Source of the DNA: Gautieria morchelliformis | Taxonomy: Eukaryota; Basidiomycota; Agaricomycetes; Gomphales; Gomphaceae | Assembly (NCBI GenBank): GCA_015179125.1 | Contig: WHVA01000093.1 | Location: forward strand, 213,158 to 277,157 | Length of the DNA: 64,000 nt | Direction: 5' to 3' | Shown: piece after piece, positions 1 to 10,391 of the stretch | Layout of the letters: every line of letters starts with the position of its first letter | Position numbering within the stretch: position 1 is the first letter of the stretch | Made by a program: the position numbers and the translations under genes | The notes under the pieces: model-generated | The model's input: only the letters and a program-made list of their open reading frames with translations | What the model was told of the DNA's origin: nothing | Databases searched by the model: none

Positions 1-301
1 CAACACCGCATAGATCCTACGACGACGCACAAACTTCTAGGAGTGATCATAGACCAAGAACTCAGATTCAAGGAACACACAAACTACGTGCTAAAGAAGG
101 GTGAAGCGTACATCGGTCAATACAGAAGATTAGCAAGGCCGACCAAAGGAACCACAGCTAAGCACATGAGAACTTATTATCTTACTGTGGTGGTGCCAAA
201 ACTGCTATATGCCGCTGACGTGTTTCTTGTACCAGCAAGCGAACAAGGCAAAGGGACCAAGGGGAAAATTAACAAGCTAGATGCCCAGCAACGACGTGAA
301 T
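1..301 (+). pseudogene. LINE (non-LTR) reverse transcriptase C-terminal fragment
   Basis: The frame is open from base 1 and reads through a segment typical of the end of the RT region in fungal non-LTR retrotransposons: LLGVIIDQELRFKEH, then a YIGQYRRLARPTKG stretch and VPKLLYAADVFLVP. Normally this is followed by a long Q-R-R-A tail leading to an RNase H-like region. Here the match stops near LDAQQRRE (about base 300), and the next bases belong to a different sequence, a truncated NLR copy. The frame reaches a stop at 333. The left part lies outside the window. The family is a confident call; the clade (Tad/CRE-like) is not resolved. Confidence 0.75.
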
Positions 302-941
302 GTGGGTTCCGTATTAGGCATCGAAGTCTATAGGCATCATACATTTGGTAGCGATGAATACATTGGCGGGGCGAAGGAACGGATTGAGTTACTGCTTGAG
401 GAAGGAGCAGCAGGAGGTCAGTCCTCGTCGCTCAACGACTGAGTGCACATGTAATCATCCAACTCAGCGGCCGTTCCTCTCAAACTCCGTAAATACGACG
501 AGGCAGGGAACATGCATGAGGTTCAGACTGGCCTAGGGTTCACCATTACGTCTCTCGGGACGCCCGACGAGGCGCAGGAATTCCAGTTGAACGAAGCGGT
601 CAGCGACGTGAAAGTGGTCGATAGTATGAACCCAGCGCCTTCCAGAATTATTGATGCAGGAAATGTGGTCGACGGCATCACCAGTAATACTGTCATCCCG
701 ACAATGGCGGCCTGGGATCCTCTCCTAGACAAGATCAAGCTATTTACTAAGATAGTGGACGGGATCTCCGAGGTATGGTTCAAACGTCGGCGGTCTCCCA
801 GGTCATCTCATGTACACGCTTTGCTTGATTCTAGATCCATCCTTACGCCAAAATGGCATGGTCTATCCTGTCTAGTGTGCAAAAGGTAGATCTGTCCCAT
901 GCACCGGCTGAGTTGACATATCTGACTTCTTGCACAGGCTT
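302..941 (+). pseudogene. Truncated 5' copy of the NLR gene (C2 end plus helical domain)
   Basis: This is a diverged duplicate of the 5' part of the NLR gene found on the other strand at 10392-14581. It starts inside the C2 region (GSVLGIEVYRHH, then YIGGAKERIELLLEEG), has an intron with donor near 411 and acceptor near 462, and continues as LRKYDEAGN, FTITSLGTPDEAQ and WDPLLDKIKLFTKIVDGI. A second intron starts at GTATGG (774), followed by HPYAKMAWSILSS and a third intron start at about 887. Similarity is lost after about 941, so the NACHT and WD40 parts are absent. Intron positions match the intact gene, so this is a DNA-level duplication, not a retrocopy. It abuts a LINE fragment at about 302. 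Probably not functional. Confidence 0.8.
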
Positions 942-1289
942 GTGTAAGCAGTAGAGGACACAGGCTGAGTTTGAGTGAGCCAAGGTACCGGAGTTGTAGG
1001 TGCTTGAGTGCCTGCAACTCCGAGTTCACAGTTCGTGGGAAGCTCCGGTGGGAGTTTGAAACTGAGTGGCTGTGGCAGAGTTGTGGACCTGCATGGATGC
1101 ATAACTCTGCCTGACAGAATAAGGAGTTTTTGAGCCAGGGAAGCCAGGTTAAATGGCGAAAAAATAAAGGAAATTCAAGGATATTTGAATAGAATTCTCC
1201 CAACAATAGCCATGTGTATTAGCTACTATCAGCTGGGAAAATAAGGTTTTACAGCGATTTTTATCCTTTTTTCATGAGGCTTTTTGTTA
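942..1289. other. No gene seen
   Basis: About 350 bases between the truncated NLR copy and the first gypsy fragment. No frame longer than about 130 codons and no family motif could be recognised. The minus-strand frames here look like chance ORFs. Confidence 0.5.
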
Positions 1290-2747
1290 GCAACGGTTCC
1301 CACACACGAACCTCCCCTCGGACCCCATAGCCAAGTCGCACCTCAGCTTGGTTAATGACCTGAGGTGGACCACAGACCCCGAGGGCTTTCTCAAGCTTGA
1401 CAATCGAACCTATGTTCCAGCGGCCCAAGACCTTCGACTTCGCATCCTGCAATACAAGCACGACAACATTCTCTTGGGACACTTCGGGGTTAACAAGACC
1501 TTGGAGTTGATCCAACGAGATTACACTTGGCCAGGGATTAGATCCTTTGTCAAGGAGTATTGCAAGACTTGCACTACTTGTATGCGAAGCAAGCCGCAAC
1601 GTCACAAGCCCTATGGTCTCCTCAAACAACTCCCCGTTCCTGAGAAGCCTTGGAATTCCATCTCTATAGATTTCATTGAGCAGCTCCCACCTTCATCCGA
1701 GTTCACCTCCATACTAGTGATTGTTGACCGCTTCACTAAGCAGGTTATCTTCATCCCAACCACAGACAAGATAACCTCGCAAGAGCTCGCTCACCTCTTC
1801 GTCCTTCATGTCTTTTCCAAGCATGGAGTCCCCTCCCATGTCACCTCAGACAGGGGTTCCGAGTTCGTCTCCACTTTTGGCGTTCTCTAGGGAAGGCCTT
1901 GGACATGCGGTTGCATTTCACCTTGGGATATCATCCTGAGGGTGATGGTCAGACTGAGCGTGCTAACCAGACCTTGGAACAGTACCTCAGGATCTATTGC
2001 AACTATCAGCAGTCCAATTGGGCTTCACTCCTTCCCCTCGCCGAGTTCGCTTACAACAATGCGCCTAGCGCAACCACCGGTATATCCCTGTTCTTTGCTA
2101 ACAAGGGTTACCACACCAACCTTGTGGTTCACCCCTCACGCCACCTTGCCTCGGCACAACCTCGAGACTTTGTGGTTGACCTGGACGAGCTTCACCAAGG
2201 ACTTCGCCGCGCCATCCTCAAGGCCCAAAAGACCTACCAAGCCTTGGCCGATGTTCGTCGCAAACCCGCCCCTGATTTCCAAGTTGGATCCCTCGCCTTT
2301 GTAAAGGCACAGTACTTCAGAACAACTCGGCCCACCAAGAAACTCGCTGAGAAGTTTTTGGGTTCTTTTGAGATAATTTCCTGAGAGGGTACTCACTCCT
2401 TCACCCTTTGACTTCCAGAACACATGCATTCAGTCCATCCAGTATTCCACATATCCATGCTCGAACCAGCCTCGCCCAACACCATTCCAAACCAAGTACA
2501 GCCTCCTCCGCCCCCAGTCGTCATTGACGGTGAGCCTGAGTTCGAAGTCTTGGAAATCCTCGACTCGAAGATCAATAATAGACGAAAGAGCTGCAAGCTG
2601 CTCTATCTTGTTAGGTGGACTGGTTACGAGGGTACCGATGAAGAAACCTCGTGGATCCTCACTTCTGAGCTTGATCATGCCTCCGAGCTGGTCACAGATT
2701 TTCACGAGTCTTATCTGGGCAAGCTGGGACCTTTGACTGCTCTATGA
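1290..2747 (+). pseudogene. Ty3/gypsy pol 3' fragment (integrase + chromodomain), copy i
   Basis: Remains of the integrase end of a chromodomain-containing Ty3/gypsy element. From 5' to 3': the linker DPIAKSHLS, the HHCC zinc module (HDNILLGHFG then CKTCTTC at about 1567-1583), the DDE core (SIDFIEQLP and TSDRGSEFV with the two Asp residues), the GDGQTERANQTLEQYL motif, the C-terminal barrel (FQVGSLAFVKAQYF) and a chromodomain (LLYLVRWTGYEGTDEETSW, 2600-2660). RT and RNase H are missing, so the copy is 5'-truncated. Frameshifts lie near 1885 and a stop near 2384. It ends at a TGA at 2747 and is followed after 139 bases by a convergent minus-strand ORF, the same arrangement as in copies ii and iii. 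Confidence 0.88.
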
Positions 2748-2886
2748 TCATTTCCTTGTTTAACCCCCATGACCCACCAGTAGTTAGATAACAAAATCCC
2801 CTCGCAATCAAACAACAAAAAAAAAAACAAAAAAAAAAATCAATAAATCCCAGAAAAATCCATTATTCCATCACATTAGTTTTAGT

Positions 2887-3282
2887 CTACTCCAACATCC
2901 TCAGATCCTCCACCTCGCTATCCTCGCTATCCTCCCCCAACTCCGCCTCATTACTACTACTACTTCGCTCCACTAGACCCCCATGTCCCCCATAGTCTGC
3001 CAAGTCTCTTGCTGCCTGCATCCGCTTCAAATAATTTCGCCTCCTCCTTATCCTCATAAACTCTACATCTGCCCTGTTCATCCTGTCATTCACAGCCCTA
3101 AACTCCCCCAACAACTTGGTTTCTCCTACCTCAAGTTCTGTGCATAGGCAGCCTTTGCTTTCTTAGACATCCAAGGGGGTAATCCATGATACCTCCAGTT
3201 TTGGTTTTCCCAGGCAGCCATTGAGCCAGAAATGCCTTGTGAGTATGCTGAAATGAATCTTGAAGATTGATTTGCATAGCTA
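2887..3282 (-). pseudogene. Antisense ORF remnant downstream of gypsy copy i
   Basis: Minus-strand coding remnant ending at 2887, convergent with pol copy i. The C-terminal part reads LLGEFRAVNDRMNRADVEF, a basic RRRRNYLKRM stretch and an acidic tail (ELGEDSEDSEVEDL). Upstream, after a frameshift near 3140, it continues with MAAWENQNWRYHGLPPWM. A basic helix plus acidic C-terminal tail, and its position about 140 bases after the chromodomain stop, match the antisense ORFs beside gypsy copies ii and iii. No enzyme motif; function unknown. It is bounded on the right by an A-run (3283-3308). Confidence 0.5.
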
Positions 3283-3369
3283 CTCCAAAAAAAAAAAAAA
3301 AAAAAAAAGAGTAATATATATTCAGACGATGGACTTGGAAACCACTGACTGCTGAATTTGCATCAATGG

Positions 3370-3845
3370 GATATTGTTAAGGAGGATACTCAAAATGGTC
3401 ATGTGATACAGCATATATGAGTATATAGTATATATTATAAGAGTATTAATAACAACATATAGGAATTATAGTAGTATCTATAAGGAGAATAATAGATGTT
3501 ATTAGAATATTCTGTATATGTTTAAACATCTCGGAGATATATATACATATGAGAGAGTATCTGACTACAAGATAGAATAACAGATACTTGGATAGACACT
3601 TCTAATAGGTATGAATAGGAGTATTAGTATGAATAGTTATAATGATATAGTTTATCTTAAAAGTGGGTAGAAAAAATAAGAAGGGGCATTCCCATTGGCG
3701 GAGCCGCCACTCGGGGAGGGACAAAAGTAAATTTATTATATCCCAACAATAAGATTGCCATGTACTTTCACCCTCTTCTCTTCTATAATCTGAGAATAAA
3801 ATGGGTGAAGCTACAGGTAATAAAAATTGTGAGCATCTGCCCAAG
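3370..3845 (-). repeat. Dispersed AT-rich repeat, copy 1
   Basis: This segment has a second, inverted copy at about 23405-23975. Shared landmarks are GGAGGATA near the left end, GGTCATGTGATACAG, a long series of TATA/ATAT motifs, GTGGGTAGAAAAAATAAG, and CTACAGGTAATAAAAA near the right end. Read on the minus strand the GC-richer end encodes PVASPILFSDYR in both copies, so this is probably the 3' end of a mobile element whose AT-rich tail is non-coding. No TSD was found at either copy. The superfamily is not known. Confidence 0.65.
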
Positions 3846-3960
3846 GCAAGCAATCACATTGTGCTCCATGGCATCCATATCTGTCGTTTGTGTACTTGAC
3901 CTGTATCGGAACTTGACTGCACGCCAGTATTGCTCAATAAAGTTGAGCTCACAATGAAAT
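3838..3960 (-). pseudogene. DDE transposase fragment (Tc1/mariner-IS630-like)
   Basis: The minus strand encodes FLPKFHCELNFIEQYWRAVK followed by FRYRSSTQTTDMDAM. The pattern (P-K-F-H-C-E-x-N-x-I-E-x-x-W) is the region around the third catalytic acid of DDE superfamily endonucleases of the Tc1/mariner-IS630 type, common in basidiomycetes. Only about 40 residues are recognisable. It directly abuts the dispersed AT-rich repeat and could be its coding part. Confidence is limited by the short length. Confidence 0.6.
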
Positions 3961-4414
3961 TTGGGAGAAAAGTCATTTGGGGCACCTTTTCTCAGGTTTT
4001 TGAGGCATGCTAATCATGCTTTAGACTTCCAGCCCATGCTGGATGCTCTAGGTATAGAGATGTGGTTGGTTTGGCCAGCTTTTCTTCAATTTTGGTGCCC
4101 CGCTGAGGTCACGTGACTGATTACATAAGCGGCCAAATGTCCTTCATTGTCCTTGCCCAAAAATTTTCTGAGCATGTCCTTGCATCATACAAGTGATTTC
4201 CTGCACATTTGTAAAATTCAAGTTTTTTGTCTATATACAGCTTAATTTTTATTCAAATAATATCCTGTTTCCTGGGACTCATTTCTAGAGGTTATTTGCA
4301 TGGATTGTAGGAGGCAAAGTGACCATGTGAACGTCTATTGAGCTCAAAATATTGGGCTAAAGTAGATTATATAAGGGTGCCCTATTAGAGCGTCCTCTGT
4401 CTTACTGGCAATTT
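3961..4414. other. No gene seen
   Basis: AT-rich spacer between the transposase fragment and gypsy copy ii. No supported coding frame or repeat signature was found. Confidence 0.45.
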
Positions 4415-6917
4415 GTGAAGTGTTTCAATGTTGGAGACACTATTTGGAGGGCTCCAGCTCCCCTATCAACGTTGTCACTGATCATAAAAACTTGGAGTAT
4501 TTTGCCACCACAAAGTTACTAACCCAAAGACAAGCCCGCTGGTCCAAATTGCTCTCACAGTTTAACCTCATTATTTGGTTCTGTCCCAGAAAGCTCAGTA
4601 CAAAACCCGATGCTCTTACTAGATGATGGGTTGTCTACATTAAAGAAGAGGTAATGACTACAGCTCAGTCAACCTGCAGAATTTCCAACCGATTTTCACT
4701 AATCAACAACTGTCGGAATCCCTCTGGGCAACTTGTTTGCTTGAACCCGTTCTCCGAGCAAGCACTGCGATGGACTCCAAGAAGCTTCATGCCAACATCT
4801 TATCCAACCTGGCATCTGATCCCATAGCCGCTTGGCATCTTGGTGACAGTTCCAACCCGAGATGGACACAAACTGAGGACGGCTTCCTCCGCCTCGACGG
4901 CCGCATATACGTTCCCAATGCCGATGATCTGCAGCTGCGAGTACTCCAGTACAAACATGACCATGTACTCTCGGGACACTTTGGCCAAAACAAGACCTTA
5001 GAACTCATACAATGGGAAATACATGGCCCGCACTTCGGTCTTTCATCATAGACTTCTGCAAGTCTTACACCACTTGCTTGCATTCGAAGTCACAGTGTCA
5101 TCAGCCTTACAGCTCCCTGCAGCAGCTTCCGATACCCAAGCAACCTTGGAATTCCATATCCATGGATTTTATTGAGCAGTTGCCAGCGTCTTCAGGATTC
5201 ACTGCAATCCCTGTGGTAGTTTGCCGCTTAACCAAGCAGAGCATATTCATCCTGACTTATGACATGGTCACCTCCACAGACCTCACCCGCCTGTTTGTCT
5301 TGCATGTATTGTTGAAACACAGTGTCCCTAGTCACATGACATTGAACCGAGGTTCAGAATTTGTCTTGCACTTTTTCCATTCCCTTGGTAAGGCTCTCAA
5401 CATGAAACTGCATTTCACTTCAGGATATCATCCCGAAGGCGATGGTCAAACCGAACGTGTAGACCAAACTCTGGAGCAGTATCTTCATGTGTATTGCAAC
5501 TACCAACAGGAAAATTAGTCCGAGTTGCTTCCACTTGCCAAGCTTGCATACAACAATGCTCCAAGTGCAACTACTGTCATCTCACCCTTCTTTTCCAACA
5601 AGGGATACAACCTGAACCTCATGGTTCACTGTTACGTATCGAGATTTCCGCTAAGTCGGAACTGGAAAGGACAGCGGCTTCAACTTGTAGGTTGCGCCCC
5701 CAATGAACTATCGTCCTAGGTATTTCAGAAATGAGTCGGAAGTCGGAAAGTACTGAACTGAAGGTTGGTCGGAACTTGAGGCGGAACTGAGGCAGAAGGC
5801 GGAAGTGAGGCAGAAGACGGAAGGTGGAGGGACAGAGGTCTTGCTAGACTCGCTGTGATAAGAACAGGAGGTGGAGCGAAGGAAATCAAGTATCGAAGGT
5901 GATTATCTGATTGCAGAATAACAGACATACATGACAGGCTTTTATACAAAGAGCTGAGACAACAGGTAATGGGATGGCACTAAGCAAATTCCGGGGGAAG
6001 CGGAAGTCGAGTAGACAATGCGTGGGAACTAACTAATTGGGAACAATGGGACTACAAGGGGGGTTCAGGGTAAGGTAAAACAATGGCGAAGAACAAGGGG
6101 TCGGGAAAACATATCTGACAACGAAACACAAGGAGGGCCGGACATATGGTCTTGATGAACGATGAAGCGGGTCCGGTGGGTCCAAGTAATAGAGTTGAAA
6201 GAACAAGGGAGTAGAACAAGGGGCAGAATGTCGGAAATATTGGAGGGATGGAAAGTGTTGCGGAACTGAAGGTCGGAAGTCGGAAATGAACAGTTGTAAC
6301 ATTCACCCAAATGGGACCTCACATCCTCCCGAGCCCGAGACTTTGCAGTTGACCTTGACTAGTTACATGCTACCCTGAAGGAGCAAATTAAGCTCGCTCA
6401 ATCTCGGTATCAAGTCTCGGCCGACACATGTCGCGCTCCCACTCCCAAGTTTGTAATAGTATCCTCCGCATTTGTAAAAGCTCAGTTCTTCTGGACAACC
6501 CGGCCCTCAAAGAAGCTGGCTGAGAAGTACCTCGGTCCCTTTGAGATCATTCACCAGGCCGGATCCCAAGCTTACATTCTATGCCTCCCGGATAGCCTTC
6601 GGGCAGTCCACCCGGTCTTTCACATCTCCATGCTCAAACCCGCAATCCCAAACACCATTCCAAATCAGGTTCAGTCTCCACCGCCTCCAGTTGAGATCAA
6701 CGGTGAGACAGAGTATGAGATTTCTGAGATTCTTGATTCCAAGATCGACCAACAACGTAGACCCTGTAACCTCCTGTACCTCGTCCGTTGGGCTGGTTAT
6801 GAAGGTACTAACGAAGAGACGTCATGGGTCCTTGCAACCAAGCTCGGCCATGCAACCGAGATCATGACTGATTTTCACTCGGCCTACCCTGCCAAGCCTG
6901 GACCATGGGTTCCTTGA
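4415..6917 (+). pseudogene. Ty3/gypsy pol 3' half (RNase H, integrase, chromodomain), copy ii
   Basis: A longer relative of copy i. It begins inside RNase H ([17 protein letters not shown], then PDALTR at about 4620). After a diverged linker comes the integrase: DPIAAWHLGDSSNPRW, HDHVLSGHFGQNKTLELI, a frameshift near 5010, the HHCC pair (FCKSYTTC, with the first Cys of the usual CxxC replaced), SMDFIEQLP, RGSEFVLHFF and GDGQTERVDQTLEQYL, then an in-frame TAG near 5516. It is split at 5629/6302 by a solo LTR. It resumes with the C-terminal barrel (FVKAQFFWTTRPSKKLAEK) and a chromodomain (LLYLVRWAGYEGTNEETSW), ending at 6917. RT is missing. Clearly inactive. Confidence 0.9.
5630..6301 (-). mobile_element. 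Solo LTR (family TGTTAC...GTAACA) inside gypsy copy ii
   Basis: A 672 bp insertion with perfect terminal inverted hexamers TGTTAC/GTAACA, flanked by the 5 bp target-site duplication TTCAC (5625-5629 and 6302-6306). It interrupts the integrase of copy ii, whose reading resumes directly on the other side. On the minus strand it contains TATAAAAG (5938-5945), so the minus strand is probably the sense strand. The same family forms the LTR at 50505-51161. No internal region is present, so it arose by LTR-LTR recombination. Confidence 0.92.
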
Positions 6918-7156
6918 ACCCGAGCTTCGGCTCCCCTGTTTCCTGTCACTCATTTTATGGTCACCTTCTTAGTTAGACACAACACTCTTTGCTATGTTTT
7001 ATCTCGGCCGTTTTGCCGAATAGCTACACTTGTAGTTCTTGGCATTTCTCTCTGTTCTTTGCATTCACTTCTGTTCCCCATTCCAATCCTGAAACAAAAA
7101 ACACCAAGAAAAAAGATTCACATTAAGATAGAAAACCAGAAAACATCAGTAGTTTA

Positions 7157-8559
7157 TTAATTGTCTTCCATAGTTGCATCCCCGTCTGCATCCTTTTCAC
7201 CGTCATCCCCCGAATCCTCACCCAAACCCCCGTCCCTCATCTTCTTCGCATCCTCGTTTCCATTTTCTGAGCCTGAACCCGTCTTTGCTCTTTGCTCTGT
7301 TTCCTTTTCCTTCTCTTTTTCTTTTTCTTTTTCTTTTTCTTTTTCTTTGTCCCCATTCCCCGAACCAGACCCTGAGGCATTCCCTAACAAATCGAACCTG
7401 CCCCAACCAGAATCTGAACCCAACCACAAAGCAGCTTTTTCCACTGCTGTGGTCCACAAACCGATCCTTTTGTTCATCTGAGCATTTTGCCGCTTGATTC
7501 ACTGCACGAAGTCCAGTATGGCCTGGAGCAAATGATTGGTCGATTCCAACTGCCAAGTTTGCTGGGACAACAAGTCCCTCAACATCCCGGACACCTCTTC
7601 TCTGGAAAGGCCGTTGGGTTTTAAACCCCTCAATCCCGATCCTGATGGCCCAGAGCCTATGTTGACCAACAGTATGGCCCCGACGGTTTGATGGGGGCTA
7701 CCTTTGCCTTCTTTGGCCCCGGCCCTTCGTTTCCCTCCTTGTCCTTCCGCTTCTGCTTCCCATCCAGGAAGCTGCAGCAAACCTTTCGATCCACGCAGTC
7801 CCAGCACGTGGTTTTCTTCCCACGTAGACACCTTGTGTCGCGACGCCTGCAGGCGTTGCATGGCTTGCACTATAAAGGCATAAGACAAAACCCGAGCTGA
7901 ACCAACCGAGTACCCACCTCTTCATCCTCATCCGACTCGTCTGACTCCTCAGTTGTTTTCTTTTTCTTCGGTCCAGAGGACCTCGGCTTCGACTTAGCTG
8001 AATTCCATTCTTGAGTGTGTTTGGCCATGAGAATCCCGGCCTGAGCAGTTGCTGAGTCCATGACAATGGGCTCAGGTGATGGGATATGGATGTTCTGATC
8101 CACCGTTGCTTGCCGAACCTTTTCAGCTTCCAAGAGGTCTAGCAGCCTCTGGCACTCACACTTGGCTACACATTCCCACTCCCTGCGGTCCTCCTCAGCT
8201 TTTGCTTCCCACACTTTTCGCACGTCCTCAGCTTTTCGCGCCTCTTCAGCCTTCCTCACAGCTTCGGCCTGCGCTTCCTGTTCCTTCTGAGCCTCCTTGG
8301 CTTTCTTCTCATCCTCCCACCGTTTCTTCTCTAAGGCCTCCTTGCACTCTTGCACAAGTCGCCATTTTTCCATCAGTTCCTTTCGGCGCTCTTCGGCCTT
8401 GCACTCAGCTTGGGGCAACCCACAAGGTTGAAGCCAAGCCCTCTGCCCTGAGACCTGAGTTTGGCTTTGGTGAAGCCGAACTACAGTATGACTCTTAGTC
8501 TTAACACAGACCCCTTGTTGATCCTTTGAATGCCACATATTCAAAGATTTTCCATTCAT
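7157..8559 (-). pseudogene. Antisense coiled-coil/Cys-rich ORF downstream of gypsy copy ii
   Basis: A minus-strand gene convergent with gypsy copy ii; its stop (7157) lies 239 bases from the pol stop. From N to C: a long K/E/A-rich coiled coil (about 8440-8130, with WEDEKKAKEAQKEQEAQAEA), a basic-acidic linker (PKKKKTTEESDESDEDEE), a GT-AG intron (about 7911-7864), then a Cys-rich module (CKPCNACRRRDTRCLRGKK, then TCWDCVDRKVCC; about 7863-7775). After a frameshift it continues as a helical C-terminus (EEVSGMLRDLLSQQTWQLE), one TGA near 7500, and a tail with an EK repeat made from a TTTTTC-type microsatellite. The Cys pattern resembles a DNA- or RNA-binding module, but the function is unknown. 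Confidence 0.65.
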
Positions 8560-8639
8560 TCTAAACTGTGCTAGTCACCCACCGTCCATCTTGCCACACA
8601 GTATCTGAAGCCATTGACCTTCATCCTACAAGCACTGCT

Positions 8640-9130
8640 GAGGGATGTGGAAGACTGGGGGCAAGGTTCACATTGCCGATGGTGGTGACTGCATGAGAAC
8701 TAGCAGGACAACTGGCTGTGATCAGTCATTCATTTGGGTGTGCACACATCTCCTATTTTATTTATTAGTGATGATACTTGATTTTGAGTTCAATTTGCTG
8801 GCCAATGTCTATGCAGACAAACTGAAGCAGCCATCTGTCTTTGAGAGACAGTGCTTCCATAGACAGCTCCATCACATTCTTGTATGTGAACTACCCACTG
8901 AGCCCCTCTTTGAAGCCTGTCCCATAAGACACTTGCTCATGGCTGTGAAAAGGTGTCATACAGTCAGTTTGGACATGACAAAGGAAATGGTAACATACAT
9001 GACCACGCAACCACAGTTGGAGGTGATCGAGCTTACTGCCATAAGCTGTGCATACAAGTAGGGATGGGGAACAATTGGAGCATCATTGACCAAAGCAGAG
9101 ACCTAGGCAACATTTTATTCATGACCCTGA
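8640..9130 (+). pseudogene. Plavaka/CACTA-type transposase C-terminal fragment
   Basis: The frame from 8645 reads GKVHIADGGDCMRTS, then VFERQCFHRQLHHILV, VKRCHTVSLDM and LEVIELTAISC. After a frameshift near 9045 it continues as CIQVGMGNNWSIIDQSRDL. The order K(V)-x-I-A-x-G-G-D-x-x-R-T, F-x-x-Q-L-x-H-I, and G-N-x-W-x-I-I-D-x-S matches the C-terminal end of basidiomycete Plavaka transposases as I remember them. About 165 residues remain of a protein usually near 1000 residues. It is a relic, though relevant because a CACTA-type MITE sits at 25.1 kb. Confidence 0.65.
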
Positions 9131-9135
9131 GCTAA

Positions 9136-10391
9136 TTGAGGAAATGGATGCAGTGTAGGACTACAATATACAATATATCCTTGAATTGATGGCTTACTAG
9201 CCTTTTTGAGGAAAAGTGTTCATTATGTCTTGGTTTTATCATGCATATACTCATGGACATAACCAAAACGTATCCATGGGCTTGGCACTCAAATTGGGCA
9301 GGTATACTATGTATGATATATGCAGTATCATCACGACTTAAATGAGTGTATTTTCTAACTAACTACTGGTAGGAAATCCATGTTTTCATTACTTCCCACA
9401 TACTGACCTTGTGACTTTCCCAGAATTTATTCATGGTCCTGGTCATTTTTTTATCCACATATTTTGTTCATGGATAAATACGTGGGCCAGGTATCAGTGG
9501 GAATTCCACATATACCGGATTGTACTTGGGATCTCCATGTATTATATGTGGAGATTTCTCGCAGTGAGTGGCTGCTGCCACAGGGCATGTGGGTGAACTT
9601 GCAGGAGTTGGACCCAATCTGTGGGCAGTACACACATAACTTGGTCAAGTGTGGAAGCACTGTCAGCTGTCTGTCCTGGGTAGCACCCATATCACCTGTA
9701 TTTAGAGGTTTGATGGCACCACTTGTGCAGTTCTAGTTAGAGGGACCTATATAACCTACAATGTACCAGCAGTCAAACCAGTGCTCAGCAGTCACTAGTT
9801 TTTTTTTTTTTTTGAAAAAACAACACCCTAGCTTATCCCTGTGCACCCCTCATGCTCCGGCGAGTCTATCTTTGTCCAGATCCTGTACCTTCCATCAAGG
9901 ACCACTGTGGGCCAGGCTGAACAAGGGAAACAATGAGGGCACTGTAGCATAAGCCTACAATCACTTCTTTAGTAACCCAATCCTTGACTCTCCACCCAGA
10001 AACATTCCTGCAGCAGTAAGGGTGATCAAAGCCCTTTCAATGTGTGTACAACACACCAGAAGTTGAATTGCTATGATAGCAGGAGCTGCAATATCTGTGT
10101 GTCAATGAACATTTGCCCTGGGAAACTTAGGGGCCTCTCTGCACTGCATCCATGAAGTCCCATGCTCAAACCGGCTGAGATCAACCTTTGTGGACCCCTT
10201 CCCAATGACAGCGGTATTTGCCGGCCACCACAAACCTAACTGAGACCAGGGTGGGACCCAGAATAAAAGTTTTGAGGGTGAGTTGAGTAACCAGCCATTT
10301 TTGAGCTGGGAGTTGTTTTGAAACCCAGGCCCTAAAGCTGAGCAAAGGATATTAGCAGATTTCATCATGTTCCAACAAATGAAGATAACAG
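9136..10391. other. No gene seen
   Basis: About 1.25 kb between the Plavaka relic and the 3' end of the NLR gene. It contains a T-run at 9800-9815 and no supported coding frame. The part next to 10391 should hold the NLR 3' UTR and polyadenylation site (minus strand), but no clear signal was identified. Confidence 0.45.

Noticed and set aside
3283..3308. A-run as evidence of a poly(A) tail of a retrocopy
   Set aside because: It is on the wrong side relative to the minus-strand coding remnant and no TSD was found; a simple A-run is sufficient.
7161..7481. Plus-strand 106-codon Ser/Phe-rich ORF
   Set aside because: It is the complement of the EK-repeat tail of the minus-strand antisense ORF; the S/F run comes from the same microsatellite.
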